64,000 bases of DNA from JAFGUB01 sp050305515 (GTDB lineage Bacteria; Campylobacterota; Campylobacteria; Campylobacterales; Sulfurimonadaceae). The stretch spans positions 53,599 through 117,598 of the forward strand of contig JBNLFL010000004.1 in the NCBI GenBank assembly GCA_050305515.1. Direction: 5' to 3'. The notes below the pieces were generated by a model, which worked only from the letters and a program-made list of their open reading frames with translations, was not told the origin of the DNA and did no database searches. Positions 23,571-33,500 of this stretch are shown in pieces (the stretch's first letter is position 1; every line of letters begins with the position of its first letter). The position numbers were made by a program, and so were the translations under genes.

Positions 23571-25819
23571 AGGGTCTAAAAAATCGAGTAGCAGTATGTA
23601 TTCTTTTTTTCGGGCTGAGTGGTTTTGCGCAAAGTGGTATATGGCCTTTTGAAGTGGATCATGACGTATCCGGGATTTCTCAAAATACACAGGGTATTAA
23701 TGGCGAAAGGATAGCGGGTTTTAAAACACGCCAATCAGTACCACGAGATACAATCAATACGAAATACATAGATAAACTGCCGCCCGAAGATACGCCCTAT
23801 CAGGTCATTTCATATAACGAAGGGAATATCACACACTCAGCGAATGTCTATTTCTGGAATGAAGATAATGAGGCCTATATACGTTTTGTTCCGCAGGGGC
23901 AGCATTTTTTTGTATCGCCTTATGACTTTATTTTTACGCAGGAGGGATTACAGCGTAGCGGTGTCTATTTTAATCCTACTCTTTATACCGGTTATCAGGG
24001 AAATATCTATCGGCCTATGACATTTGGTATTGGCGGATGGAGCTTCTGTAATGGTGGTGTTGATTTTAATCGACCTTTCGATGCGCAGTACGCAAACGTT
24101 CATTTCAGTTATGAGCCTGTCATTTCAGGGCCACTATCCGTTTGTGAAGAGAGCAGTTGCTATACGCTTGCCCGTCCGCAGGAGCTCACACCGGTTCATG
24201 TTACATTAGCAAGTGGTGAAGAGGCGGATATTTATGTCTGGAGAAGCGATGACGGGCATGCATACATGGATATCAAGCCCATAAACGGCGTATTTCATTT
24301 TAGCGAAGGCAAGTTTTCTGTTGTGCAAAACGGCATGGAAGTGGAAGTCTCATACCGTGCCTGTGGGTGGGGTGTCATAGGCGAAACCGGAGAGATAAAA
24401 CAGGAGACAATAATTGAAATTAAAACGTCATCATATAGTAACTATGATCTCATTCCCTTTGATCCGACATCCGGATTTTCACTCTATGTTGTCAGCTATG
24501 AGATGTATGATTACAGCTCCATCCAGTTCCATCCATTATATGAACACGATGCGGTGATAGCCATGCCGGAACTTAATGACAAACTTCCGCCGGAAAATGC
24601 CGCGAGTATTGTTATACGGGAAGGTAGTGACTACGAAGTCAACGTGTCTCTGTGGAGTGAGCAGAACGAGGCTTTCATGAGGGTGGTTCCCACGCATGCG
24701 TTATCTTATCTCCCGGATCGGCAGATAATACAAGACGGCACGACAAAAGAGGTTGCAATACGTCGGGATGAGAATGAAACGTGGGGATATGATAAACATT
24801 TGATATCGCGTCCGATGACATTCAAGATTACTGCTCCAAGTTATGCAGAGTGTATCAAGTTTGATGCAACACGTCCGTTTGAGATGCGCATGGATTGGCT
24901 CTACCAATTAACTTATACTCCCTCTGCGCCGTCGCAGAATGCTCCAGCTGTCTCTACCGGGACAACATATTACGGAGACAAAGTGCCGCCACCGGAAATT
25001 GAACCTACCCGATATAAGGCTTTGATGCCCTGGTTCTCAGATGCCGACGTCTATATCTGGAGTGAAAACAATCTGCCATACATAAGGGTGGTGCCGCAGG
25101 GTGCTAATGTCGTTTGTATCAATACTTTTGGTGTATATTCGAGCTATATGTTTTTGATTCAGGATACACTGGCAATGAATGCATACGCACAGAAGTGTTC
25201 CAATTCCGGAAGCAGCCTAAAAACATTTTTTTCTCCGGAGACCGTGCGTCTGGATGTAGATACCTTTGCTGATACCGATGTCATTGCGGATATGGCCCGG
25301 TCGATGCAATTGATTGGAGACAATAAAACCTATGAGACGGACACTCCTGCACGGTACGAACCTTCATTTCCGCATGAGAGCAGCCCGGTAAGTACACTAT
25401 TGCCTCCTGTGGGGGCGAGAAGTATGGAGTTTGAGGCACTAAAGGCATACTTCTGGCATGAGAACAATAACACTTATGTCCATTTCAAACCCAAAGAAGG
25501 GGTGGCGCGTTTTGAAATGCCTGCGATGGAATTTGTGCAAGACGGATCTGCAAAAGACATTGAATTTACGAGTCGTGAAACGGATGAAAGAGACTCTTAT
25601 GATGACGCTTCTTATCGAGGTGCCTTCTATGGTCCGACGACACTGAGACTGTATACCTATGGTTCGTCGTATACATATGAATGGGATTATGTATACAAAT
25701 TGAATTTACAGCAGCCGTTTCAGGTGTACAATCTAGAAAGTACGCGTGCCAGTTACCCTTCCGTTACCGTAGCACCGAAAAACGGTATGCTCCCGGTACT
25801 GATGTATCTGCTGAATTGA
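23567..25819 (+). CDS. Exported repeat protein inserted between hypC and hypD, function unknown
   Basis: A 750-residue protein with a signal peptide (ILFFGLSGFAQS). It holds about five copies of a repeat of roughly 150 residues. Each begins LPPE or similar and contains a strand pattern like VYFWNEDNEAYIRFVPQ, followed by a beta-rich stretch. It ends GMLPVLMYLLN, a tail very like the subtilase tail at 30502 (LVPVLQYLLF). The start overlaps the hypC stop by 4 nt, so expression is tied to hydrogenase maturation genes although no link in function is evident. It has no TTACATGTAA, unlike hypD, hypE and hypA. No family is recognised. Confidence 0.7.
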   Translation: MKGLKNRVAVCILFFGLSGFAQSGIWPFEVDHDVSGISQNTQGINGERIAGFKTRQSVPRDTINTKYIDKLPPEDTPYQVISYNEGNITHSANVYFWNEDNEAYIRFVPQGQHFFVSPYDFIFTQEGLQRSGVYFNPTLYTGYQGNIYRPMTFGIGGWSFCNGGVDFNRPFDAQYANVHFSYEPVISGPLSVCEESSCYTLARPQELTPVHVTLASGEEADIYVWRSDDGHAYMDIKPINGVFHFSEGKFSVVQNGMEVEVSYRACGWGVIGETGEIKQETIIEIKTSSYSNYDLIPFDPTSGFSLYVVSYEMYDYSSIQFHPLYEHDAVIAMPELNDKLPPENAASIVIREGSDYEVNVSLWSEQNEAFMRVVPTHALSYLPDRQIIQDGTTKEVAIRRDENETWGYDKHLISRPMTFKITAPSYAECIKFDATRPFEMRMDWLYQLTYTPSAPSQNAPAVSTGTTYYGDKVPPPEIEPTRYKALMPWFSDADVYIWSENNLPYIRVVPQGANVVCINTFGVYSSYMFLIQDTLAMNAYAQKCSNSGSSLKTFFSPETVRLDVDTFADTDVIADMARSMQLIGDNKTYETDTPARYEPSFPHESSPVSTLLPPVGARSMEFEALKAYFWHENNNTYVHFKPKEGVARFEMPAMEFVQDGSAKDIEFTSRETDERDSYDDASYRGAFYGPTTLRLYTYGSSYTYEWDYVYKLNLQQPFQVYNLESTRASYPSVTVAPKNGMLPVLMYLLN

Positions 25820-25835
25820 CAGGAATGAGGCAAAA

Positions 25836-26954
25836 ATGAGTTTGAAGTTATTGGATCTTTACGACGGTTTCCGCGACGCGGAGGTCATCAGGGCACTCGC
25901 GAAAACTATCAAAGAAGAGGCCGCTTCTTTATCCGAACCGCTCTACGTCATGGAGGTGTGCGGCGGGCATACGCACACCATCATGAAGTTCGGGCTTAAA
26001 CAGCTTCTTCCCGAAACCATTCACTTTATTCACGGCCCCGGGTGTCCGGTCTGCATCATGCCAAAAGAGCGCATCGACCATGCCATTGACCTTGCGCGCA
26101 TGGAGGGTGCCATTCTCTGTACGCTCGGCGATATGATCCGCGTGCCGGGTTCAAAGAGTTCGCTCGCACAGGAGCGTGCCGCGGGGCGTGACATCCGTCC
26201 GCTTTATACGCCCCTTGATGCGCTCAAAATTGCCAAAGAGAACCCGGATAAAAAGGTGATCTTCTTTGCCATCGGTTTTGAAACTACCACGCCTATGACT
26301 GCCGCGCTGATTGATGCGGCGATCAGGACGGGAGTGAAGAACCTTTTCTTACATGTAAACCATGTGCTCGTACCGCCCGCGGTCGATGCGATTATGGCAG
26401 ACGGCCTCTCGAAGGTCAACGCCTTCATCGGCCCCAGTCATGTTTCCGTTATTACGGGGTCGAAAATTTATGAGCCGCTTCCGCAGAAGTACCATACTCC
26501 CGTCGTGGTGAGCGGGTTTGAGCCGGTGGACGTGATGCAGGGAATCCTGATGCTCGTACGTCAAAAAAATTCTCTCCGCTGCGAGGTTGAAACGCAGTAC
26601 TCGCGTGCGGTCAACCGTGAGGGAAACCTCAAGGCCCAAGCACTGATAGAGAAGTATTTCGAACCGCGTGCGCATTTTCGCTGGCGGGGCATAGGCGACA
26701 TTCCACAGAGCGCACTACGGCTGCGCGACGCCTACGCGGATTATGACGCTGAAAAAGTGTTTGCCGCATCTCTCTCCAACGTGCCGATCGACGATCACAA
26801 ACTCTGCATCTGCGGGACCATCCTTAAAGGTCTCGCCGGACCCAAAGACTGTAAGGTTTTTGGCACCGCCTGCACGCCAAGCACGCCGCTTGGAAGCTGC
26901 ATGGTAAGCAGTGAAGGGGCGTGCAACGCCTACTACCGTTTCGCGGAGGTGTGA
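25836..26954 (+). CDS. hypD: HypD, Fe(CN)2CO assembly scaffold
   Basis: A 372-residue HypD. The hallmark motifs are in order: MEVCGGHTHT (about residue 40), HGPGCPVCIMP, GFETTTPMTA, and the C-terminal Cys cluster ending with KDCKVFGTACTP, which holds the 4Fe-4S cluster and active cysteines. HypD with HypC carries the iron that receives CN from HypE and CO. GAGG precedes the ATG. The hypE ATG follows immediately after the stop. TTACATGTAA at 26349 encodes Leu-His-Val. Confidence 0.97.
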   Translation: MSLKLLDLYDGFRDAEVIRALAKTIKEEAASLSEPLYVMEVCGGHTHTIMKFGLKQLLPETIHFIHGPGCPVCIMPKERIDHAIDLARMEGAILCTLGDMIRVPGSKSSLAQERAAGRDIRPLYTPLDALKIAKENPDKKVIFFAIGFETTTPMTAALIDAAIRTGVKNLFLHVNHVLVPPAVDAIMADGLSKVNAFIGPSHVSVITGSKIYEPLPQKYHTPVVVSGFEPVDVMQGILMLVRQKNSLRCEVETQYSRAVNREGNLKAQALIEKYFEPRAHFRWRGIGDIPQSALRLRDAYADYDAEKVFAASLSNVPIDDHKLCICGTILKGLAGPKDCKVFGTACTPSTPLGSCMVSSEGACNAYYRFAEV

Positions 26955-27953
26955 ATGAAACAGATCCAACTCTCTCACGGCGGTGGCGGCGAAGAGATGA
27001 ACCGCCTCATCCACGAGCTTTTTTACGAAGCGTTCGGGAACGAGGCGCTGATCTCGGCTGAGGATGCGGCGGTCTTACATGTAGAGAGCCCCATCGCCTT
27101 TACAACGGACTCTTTTACGGTAAGCCCCATCTTCTTCAATGGCGGCGACATTGGGAAAATCGCTATTGCGGGAACCGTTAACGACCTTGCCATGATGGGG
27201 GCGAAACCGCTGTACTTAAGCAGTGCCTTCATTATTGAAGAGGGGCTCTCGTTTGAGGAGCTGCGTACCATCGTCATGTCGATGAAAACGGAGCTTGAAA
27301 AGAGCGGCGCGAAGATTGTCTGCGGCGATACCAAGGTAGTGCCCCGCGGGGCGTGCGACAAGATTTTTATCAACACATCGGGCATCGGTGCGATTGTCAA
27401 AACCGGTATTTCAGCGCACAACATCGCCGAGGGTGACGCCATTATTGTCTCGCGCGATATCGGGGCGCACGGGGCGACCATTCTTGCGGAGCGTGAGGGG
27501 ATTGAACTCGAGGGCGATCTCAAAAGCGACTGTGCCACGCTTTGGCCGGCAATAGAAAAACTGCTGGATTCCGGGTTATCTATAAAAGCGCTGCGCGATG
27601 CGACACGCGGCGGCATTGCGGCGGTGCTCAACGAATGGGCCGTGGCTTCGAACGTCTGCATTGAAGTTGACGAAGCGGCGCTGCCGGTGGCTGATGAAGT
27701 ACGGGGCCTGTGCGAACTGCTCGGTTTCGAGCCGTATGATTTCGCCAACGAGGGGACGTTTGTCCTTGCGCTTCCTGTGGAAGAAGCATCCAAAGCGCTC
27801 GAAATTCTGCATGGGCTCGATATAACATGTAACGCCGCGCTGATTGGCGAAGCCACGCAAAAACGCCCCGGCCGCGTTATTTTGAAAAGCCCCTGGGGAA
27901 GCAGTCGCTATCTGGAACTGCCCAAAGGCGAACTGCTGCCGAGAATCTGTTAA
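26955..27953 (+). CDS. hypE: HypE, carbamoyl dehydratase
   Basis: A 332-residue HypE that dehydrates the carbamoyl group received from HypF to a thiocyanate on its C-terminal cysteine; the protein ends PRIC as required. PurM/AIR-synthase-like features are present: SHGGGGEEMNRL near the start, TTDSFTVSPIFF, GTVNDLAMMGA, and ATRGGIAAVLNE. The ATG is adjacent to the hypD stop. A TTACATGTAG (27075, Leu-His-Val) and a TAACATGTAA (27823, Thr-Cys-Asn) are one-mismatch forms of the palindrome. Confidence 0.97.
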   Translation: MKQIQLSHGGGGEEMNRLIHELFYEAFGNEALISAEDAAVLHVESPIAFTTDSFTVSPIFFNGGDIGKIAIAGTVNDLAMMGAKPLYLSSAFIIEEGLSFEELRTIVMSMKTELEKSGAKIVCGDTKVVPRGACDKIFINTSGIGAIVKTGISAHNIAEGDAIIVSRDIGAHGATILAEREGIELEGDLKSDCATLWPAIEKLLDSGLSIKALRDATRGGIAAVLNEWAVASNVCIEVDEAALPVADEVRGLCELLGFEPYDFANEGTFVLALPVEEASKALEILHGLDITCNAALIGEATQKRPGRVILKSPWGSSRYLELPKGELLPRIC

Positions 27954-27965
27954 AAGGGATTGCCG

Positions 27966-28307
27966 ATGCATGAATACTCCATAGTCCAGGCGCTGCTGAA
28001 CCAGTGCGAAGAGCACGCAATTGCCAATGATGCGACGCACATTACGAAGGTTGAAGTCAAAATCGGCCGCCTCAGCGGTGTCGAACCGCATCTGCTTGAA
28101 ATCGCATTTGACACTTTTAAAGAGAAGACGCTCTGCGACGGGGCCGAGTTTGTCATGAACATCCAGCCGGTGGTGATTACATGTAAGGCCTGCGGCGAAG
28201 TCACGACGCTTGAGGAGCTGCACTACCGCTGTCCCAAATGTGAAAGTCTTGAAGTCGAGACGACCGAGGGCGACGAGATGTATCTGATGCGCCTGGAGAT
28301 GGAGTAG
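27966..28307 (+). CDS. hypA: HypA, nickel and zinc metallochaperone
   Basis: A 113-residue HypA. It starts MHEYSIVQ, whose His2 binds nickel, so ATG 27966 is used rather than the TTG 6 nt upstream. The zinc finger is complete: CKACG and CPKCE near residues 72-92. It hands nickel to HypB and the hydrogenase precursor. TTACATGTAA at 28177 encodes Thr-Cys-Lys and thereby the first zinc-finger cysteine. It is the last hyp gene of the run; the subtilase starts 8 nt later. Confidence 0.96.
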   Translation: MHEYSIVQALLNQCEEHAIANDATHITKVEVKIGRLSGVEPHLLEIAFDTFKEKTLCDGAEFVMNIQPVVITCKACGEVTTLEELHYRCPKCESLEVETTEGDEMYLMRLEME

Positions 28308-28315
28308 CGCTCGCC

Positions 28316-30502
28316 ATGCAGATGCGTTTACTGGTAATTCTGGCTCTGTTGGCTCTCGGTACGGCGGCGTTCGCTGCCGCCAAACCCGCCTCTCCCTATT
28401 TTAAAAACAGAGCAACAGACCGTATCATCGTCAAATACAAAGACAAGCATCCGCTTAATGCTTCCCAGTCAAAGCTGCTTGCTTCGGAGCTCAGCTCTTC
28501 CATACAGATCAATGCGCAGCTTGAACCCGTGAGAGTGAACGCGCTTCTGGCAAATATCATCAAGATCCGTATCGACGGCAAAAAACCTTCGGCCGATGCG
28601 CTTGAGCGCATCGTGGCCGAACTCTCGAAACGCAGTGACGTCGCGTATGCCGAGCCGGATGCCATCATGCATCCGTTTATGGTTCCCAATGACACCAACT
28701 ACTCGCTGAGCCAGTGGGATCTGCAAAACACGCCCGGCGGCGCCAACCTTGAAGGGGCGTGGGATATCACGACCGGAAGTGCCAGCGATGTTATTGCGGT
28801 CATCGACACGGGCATTCTGCCTCATGCGGAGCTTTCCGGGAAGATTCTTGACGGGTACGATTTTATCTCGGAGAGTGAAAGTGCGAATGATCTTGACGGT
28901 CGTGATGCCAATGCGAGTGATCCGGGTGACTGGTGTCACATTGGTGATGCCTGTTATGATCCCTATAACGGAGAATCCGACAGTACGTGGCACGGTACGC
29001 ATGTCGCAGGGACAATTGCGGCGCTCTCAAACAACGCTTCGGGTATCGCCGGTATCAACTGGCAGGGCAAGATTCTGCCTGTACGGGTACTCGGGAAAGG
29101 CGGCGGGTACACCAGTGACGTGGTGGATGGCATGCTGTGGGCTGCGGGGTATCATATCGACGGTGTCCCCGACAATGCCCACCCGGCCAAGGTGCTTAAC
29201 CTGAGTCTGGGGAGCAGTGCGATCTGTTCGCACACCTACCAGAACGCTATAGACCAGATCAATCAAAACGGCGCCATTGTCGTGGTGGCGGCGGGCAATG
29301 AAGACACGGACGCCACTTTTGCCAATCCTGCCAGCTGTAACGGTGTCATTACCGTGGCTTCGGTGGCGCGTGACGGCGGGAAAGCCTACTACAGCAACTA
29401 CGGCTCCGTCGTCGAGATTGCCGCGCCCGGCGGCGACAAATACATTGACACCAAAATTCTCTCCACCCTTGACAGCGGGGCAACCTCGCCAAACTACGAT
29501 AATACTCTGGTTGCGTATCAGGGTACGAGTATGGCGGCGCCGCATATTTCGGGTATCGTGTCGCTTGTCACCTCCCTTCTGCCCGATGCGGACGTGGGGA
29601 AAGTCACCTATATTTTGCAAAAAAGCGCCAAAGCTTTTCCGGATGCCAACCTTACATGTAATACCCAAATGTGTGGCGCCGGAATTGTCGATGCGGCTTC
29701 GGCGCTGGCAATGGCGAACAATCCGGCAACCTCGTATGACTCTCTATTTGAGCAGGCGGGCTACTTTGACCGCAACAGGGAGCTGCGTTATACCTTCGCT
29801 TCGGCTGCCGATATTGTCGATCTTTCGACGTCGTGGTATCTCGGTAGCGGACGTCTCTACTCCAACTTCATTGACGATAACGAGAGTACCGACTATAACA
29901 TCAGTTTTGACCGAACCGACCTGTATGATCTCTCATTTGACTACGACGTCAGTTCGGAGAGCGGCTATGACGGTTTGCTACTCTCTCGCAACGGTGTGAT
30001 GACGCTTGATGCCTCGGGATCAACCAATCTGCTCGACGACTATCTCTATTTCCGCTATAACGAAGAAAAAGTGCCTGTTTCAGGCAGCGCACTCGAGCTG
30101 ATTTGGAGCTATATGAAAGATGAAGCGGTGACCTACGGGGCAGATCAGGCGTGGATCGACAATCTGCTTATCAATACCTATAAATATTCCGAAAAAGCGA
30201 CATTCCCAAAAGGCATACGCACCAAACTGATTGCCATTGTCAATGACGGTGCGGCCCCTTTGTCAATTTCTAATGTCGTGCTGAGCAATACTGCGGAGTT
30301 CGCGGTCGTCAATGGCTGCTCCGAAGCACTTACGTACGGGGAGCGCTGTTACCTGACACTGACCTACTACGGTGATTATACGGCTACGGATGAGACGACG
30401 CTCAGCTTCAGCACCAACGACCCCCTGACCCCAACGGCAGCACAGCGCTTCACGATGGCGCCGTTCAATCTTGTACCTGTTTTGCAGTATCTGCTGTTTT
30501 AG
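28316..30502 (+). CDS. Secreted S8 family (subtilisin-like) serine protease
   Basis: A 728-residue preproprotease. A signal peptide (LVILALLALGTAAFA) and an I9-type inhibitory propeptide (to about residue 125) precede the catalytic domain. The triad is intact: Asp in AVIDTGILPH, His in WHGTHVAGTIAA, Ser in GTSMAAPHISG. About 250 residues follow with beta-rich character, ending in a choice-of-anchor-like domain and the tail LVPVLQYLLF. It directly follows hypA and shares its direction, probably by read-through. TTACATGTAA at 29652 encodes Thr-Cys-Asn. The likely role is extracellular proteolysis or processing of surface proteins; the target is unknown. Confidence 0.93.
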   Translation: MQMRLLVILALLALGTAAFAAAKPASPYFKNRATDRIIVKYKDKHPLNASQSKLLASELSSSIQINAQLEPVRVNALLANIIKIRIDGKKPSADALERIVAELSKRSDVAYAEPDAIMHPFMVPNDTNYSLSQWDLQNTPGGANLEGAWDITTGSASDVIAVIDTGILPHAELSGKILDGYDFISESESANDLDGRDANASDPGDWCHIGDACYDPYNGESDSTWHGTHVAGTIAALSNNASGIAGINWQGKILPVRVLGKGGGYTSDVVDGMLWAAGYHIDGVPDNAHPAKVLNLSLGSSAICSHTYQNAIDQINQNGAIVVVAAGNEDTDATFANPASCNGVITVASVARDGGKAYYSNYGSVVEIAAPGGDKYIDTKILSTLDSGATSPNYDNTLVAYQGTSMAAPHISGIVSLVTSLLPDADVGKVTYILQKSAKAFPDANLTCNTQMCGAGIVDAASALAMANNPATSYDSLFEQAGYFDRNRELRYTFASAADIVDLSTSWYLGSGRLYSNFIDDNESTDYNISFDRTDLYDLSFDYDVSSESGYDGLLLSRNGVMTLDASGSTNLLDDYLYFRYNEEKVPVSGSALELIWSYMKDEAVTYGADQAWIDNLLINTYKYSEKATFPKGIRTKLIAIVNDGAAPLSISNVVLSNTAEFAVVNGCSEALTYGERCYLTLTYYGDYTATDETTLSFSTNDPLTPTAAQRFTMAPFNLVPVLQYLLF

Positions 30503-30530
30503 AGGGATCTAGCCACATTGAAGAGGATGT

Positions 30531-30562
30531 TTACATGTAAGGTATTGCTATCTTACATGTAA
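30531..30562. repeat. Paired TTACATGTAA palindromes between convergent genes
   Basis: Exact copies at 30531-30540 and 30553-30562, 12 bp apart, in the 72-bp gap between the subtilase and adhesin stops. The two copies can also pair with each other (11-bp stem with flanking T and A), giving a possible bidirectional terminator, although no long T-run follows. Confidence 0.7.
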
Positions 30563-30574
30563 AGAAAAAGCGTA

Positions 30575-33500
30575 TTAAGATTTGATCCGTCTGAGACCGA
30601 TAAATCCGAACAGCCCGATCAGCAGCGCATAACCGAATGCTCCGAAGAGCGGTACAGGGATGGTAGCCGCACGCATGATTGGTACGCCCGGATCGTCAAT
30701 GATACCGTTGGCAGAGAGATCATAGTCTCCGCGTTTACCGTCTATCAGTGTCAGCGTCAGCGTTTTGCCATCCGCTGAAATACTGTAACCCGTTCCTTTG
30801 CGTCCTGTAATGGTGGCATTATCAGTCAGGGTTCCAAGATCATACCAGTGATCTGCATCGCTTGCCGTCTCTTTTCCGTATTTCCAGTATCCCGTAAAGA
30901 CCATATCGGAATCTTGCGGAATTGTGAATGCCACCGTGACGGAATAACCGTATTCCGCCGTATCGCTGTTGGTGGCATGCACGGTTACCGGAGCTGCGGC
31001 ACCGGCAGGCGGTGTCGGTTCTCCCGTCGCGGGTGCCGGAGGTTCCGTAGCCGGGGTAACGGTCAGTGTCGTTGAAGTAGAGACATGCGGTATCGAACCG
31101 TCGGTCGGATTGCTGCTTGCCGTAGTTGAGAGACTCAGGACGACAGTAGTTGATCCGGTCGTTGAACCGCCCGGTGTTACGCTAAACCCTTCGGAGACTT
31201 CGACACTCGGAGCCGTAGCGGTTTGCGATGTCGTATCGCAGACATCTCCTACGCCGTCACCGTCCACATCGGACTGATTCGGGTTGTAATCGTTGACACA
31301 GTTGTCATTTGCATCAGCAATGCCATCTTCATCCGCATCGGCAATTGGAGTGCCCGGAGGTATCGAGTTGTCTACGGTATCGCAGAGGTCTCCGATACTG
31401 TCATTGTCACGGTCACCCTGGAGCGGGTTGGCAATATTGGGACAGTTGTCATCGACATCATTGATGCCGTCGAAGTCAAGATCCTGCTCGTTGTCGGTGT
31501 TGACAAAGTTCTCGGTATGAGATGAAAGGGTATCGTAATCCGTATCTGTCGAACTCGGTACCAGAGAGACGCTGTAGGCGACAGTACCGTCAATCAGGTC
31601 GTCATCTACTCCGGTAACCGTTATGTTTTGGGGTACATTCCAGTTGGACTGGGTGAATGTCAGCGTTGCCGGTGACACGCTGCCTTCTGTGGTGTCCGTT
31701 GATGACACGGTGATTGTGACATCATCTGATGGCAGGGTGTTCAAAGCAACCGTGAAGGTACTGAAACCGCCGCTTTCGGTTGTTGTCGCACTGTTGGTCG
31801 GTGTGCTCACCGTGAGTCCCGCAACATCGTCATCGGCATTACTCATGGCGATTGGAGTGATTGATAGGGCATCATAGTTTGTATCGGACGAGACGGTTGT
31901 TACTGAAATTTCATAATTAATACTGCCATCGACAGCAGCGTCATCAACACCGGTCACCGTCACATTCTGGGGCGTATCCCAGTTGGCGGCAGTAAAGGTG
32001 AGTGTTGCGGGGGATACGGTACCTTCATCGGTGTTTGAGCTTTGCAGCGTTACCGTGACATCGCTTAGCGGCTCTGATTTGAGTACGATATTGAAAGCTC
32101 CCGTACCGCCGTCTTCGGATGTGGTTGCATCGGTTGTGCTGACTTCGAGACCGGCTGTTTCGTTATCGACGTTGGTCAGATTCGCATCAGCGGTTTTACC
32201 GTTGTATTCGGTATCGGTACTGCTGGCCGCGAGGTGAATGGTGTAGGCGATATCGCCGTCTTTGACGTCGTCATCCACACCTGTGACAGTAACGCCCTGC
32301 GCCTGATCCCAGTTTGATGGTGTAAAGGTCAGTGTCTTCGTTGCAGGATCGGTGACGTTCCCCTCGGTATCATCGTTGGTGAGCATGGTTATGGTGACAT
32401 CGGCTGTTGGTTTGGAGTGCAGCACGACGGTGAAGCTGCCCTGATTGGGAAGCAGTCCGGTACGTTTGGGGCTGCCTTCCTCGGCAGTGGTATTGTCGGT
32501 TACGACTACGTCGATACTCTCATCAAGTGCGGTGATGTCGATATTCACGCTGCCGCCTGCAATATCACCGCTGCCGTCTTCATCGTTAAGGGTTACACTC
32601 AGTGTATCGGCATTGTCGCCACTAGCAGCATTAGCTCCGGTGTACTGAATGTTGCTGGCGGTGTTGAGGAAGGTATCGATATTCGCCATGGAGCCGCTCA
32701 GTGTCAGGGTCCCCGTTCCGGAACCTCCTACCGTGACGCCGCCGCCGCTTGTGGCCGCAAGGGTGCCGCTTCCGGCTGCGAGTTTCAGGGTAAAGTCACT
32801 ATCGGCCACATCGGCATCGGAGAGTGTAGCGGCTGAGAGATCGACATTGCCGGCCGTCTCTTCCGTGACGGTGATATCGGTCGGCAGGGTAGCAATTGTC
32901 GGATTATCATTGATAGATGTCGAGATGACCGTAGTGGTACTATCTGTCAGAGAATTGCTATGGCTATCATTTGCTACAAGGCTAAATGTCGTTGTTTCTG
33001 TGCTGCCGACAACGACACGGTTGTCTGCCGGATTGAAGACGACAGCTTGTAAAATGGCCTGCACACTGCTTATGCTGCCGCTGGCTATGGTGTAAGGGCC
33101 GGTTCCGGTGAGCCCGGTAGCGCTCAGGGTGCCTTTGGCATTGTCATCAAGCGTAATGGTCAGCGAAACATTGTCGTCTTCATTGTCGGCAAGGGTTACT
33201 GAGCTAAATGGTGTTAGGGTTGCTGTATCATTGACGGTTTGTGAAGCTGCGGCGCCACTGATAGTTGGAGAAAGATTGTCAATTGTTGTAAAGCTCCAGC
33301 TCGTGGTATCGGAGATACCGGCGTAACTGTTGCCTGCCAAATCGGTCAGTACTCCTGATGGGATCTGAATATAATATTCCGTGTTCAGACTTAGAGTGAC
33401 GGAAGGATTGATAGTTACGGTAGTGCCACTGATGGTGACTTGCCCGGAAGTCACATCGATCGCCTCGACCGTAGAATTGTCAGAACTTTTCTTAATCAGA

